From Bacilli bacterium (GTDB lineage Bacteria; Bacillota_I; Bacilli_A; RF39; UBA660), in NCBI GenBank assembly GCA_017398945.1, contig JAFQES010000029.1, positions 1-53,945 of the forward strand: DNA of 53,945 bases, in the 5' to 3' direction. Shown in pieces: positions 53,494 through 53,945 of the stretch. Every line of letters starts with the position of its first letter. The first letter of the stretch is position 1. The notes beneath the pieces are model-generated. The model ran no database searches and was not told the DNA's origin. It was given only the letters and a program-made list of their open reading frames with translations. The position numbers and the translations under genes are program-made.

Positions 53494-53945
<452 letters not shown>

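Overview
The window reads as a chromosomal segment of a very AT-rich, low-GC Gram-positive bacterium of the Bacilli, probably a gut lineage near the Erysipelotrichales or RF39-type groups (lineage inferred). Evidence for this: T-box leaders on valS and ileS, spoIVA and cotJ spore genes with sigma-E-like promoters, a LexA-type box of the Bacillus pattern, strong Shine-Dalgarno sites, lipoprotein and wall-anchor signals, and the standard code with TGG for Trp. TGA, TAA and TAG all end genes.

Layout. Positions 1-7 kb: the 5' part of a secreted repeat protein, valS behind a T-box, and two membrane-anchored WG-like repeat proteins. 7-14 kb: an unknown gene, spoIVA, a T-box-controlled type 2 ileS, and a DUF1292-like/membrane pair. 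14-24 kb: a phosphohexomutase, a three-gene translational cluster (SDR, PLP lyase-like, cyclophilin lipoprotein), a tiny hydrophobic peptide gene, a DUF218 protein, phosphoketolase, a lipoprotein and trpS. 24-36 kb: small membrane and unknown proteins, capA-like, then the rimP-nusA-(unknown)-ylxR-infB-rbfA-truB operon on the minus strand, lysS, and a zinc-ribbon pair. 36-42 kb: a CmpB-like protein, the cotJ operon (CotJA and CotJB fused, then cotJC), a 2 kb insert with ORF6N/KilA-N genes and a probable small RNA, then ftsK/spoIIIE. 42-51 kb: a degenerate pentapeptide protein, a 660-base non-annotated stretch holding toxin-antitoxin-like units, a shortened clpC, a flippase with an ATP-grasp ligase, and an SOS-type Y-family polymerase with a YolD-like partner. 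51-54 kb: a glycosyltransferase-TPR protein, a wall- or membrane-anchored protein interrupted by one amber codon, and the 3' end of a collagen-like gene with three in-frame stops.

Most notable. (1) Three related loci (18.0, 43.4 and 43.7 kb) look like an unannotated type I toxin-antitoxin family: 29-30 residue hydrophobic peptides opposed by convergent structured RNAs. One locus keeps the RNA but has lost the peptide start. (2) The ORF6N/KilA-N insert is flanked by two copies of the cotJC 3' end. (3) Internal TAA/TAG codons sit where Gln would be expected in two neighbouring surface-protein genes. (4) IleRS is type 2 with a GLHH signature in place of HIGH. (5) ClpC has a second ATPase domain without its Walker B glutamate.

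Functional links. The translation genes carry attenuation or leader signals. The spore genes (spoIVA, cotJ, possibly the collagen-like protein) fit mother-cell expression. The flippase/ATP-grasp pair, the phosphohexomutase and the surface proteins point to envelope assembly. No tRNA, rRNA, CRISPR array or complete insertion sequence was seen.
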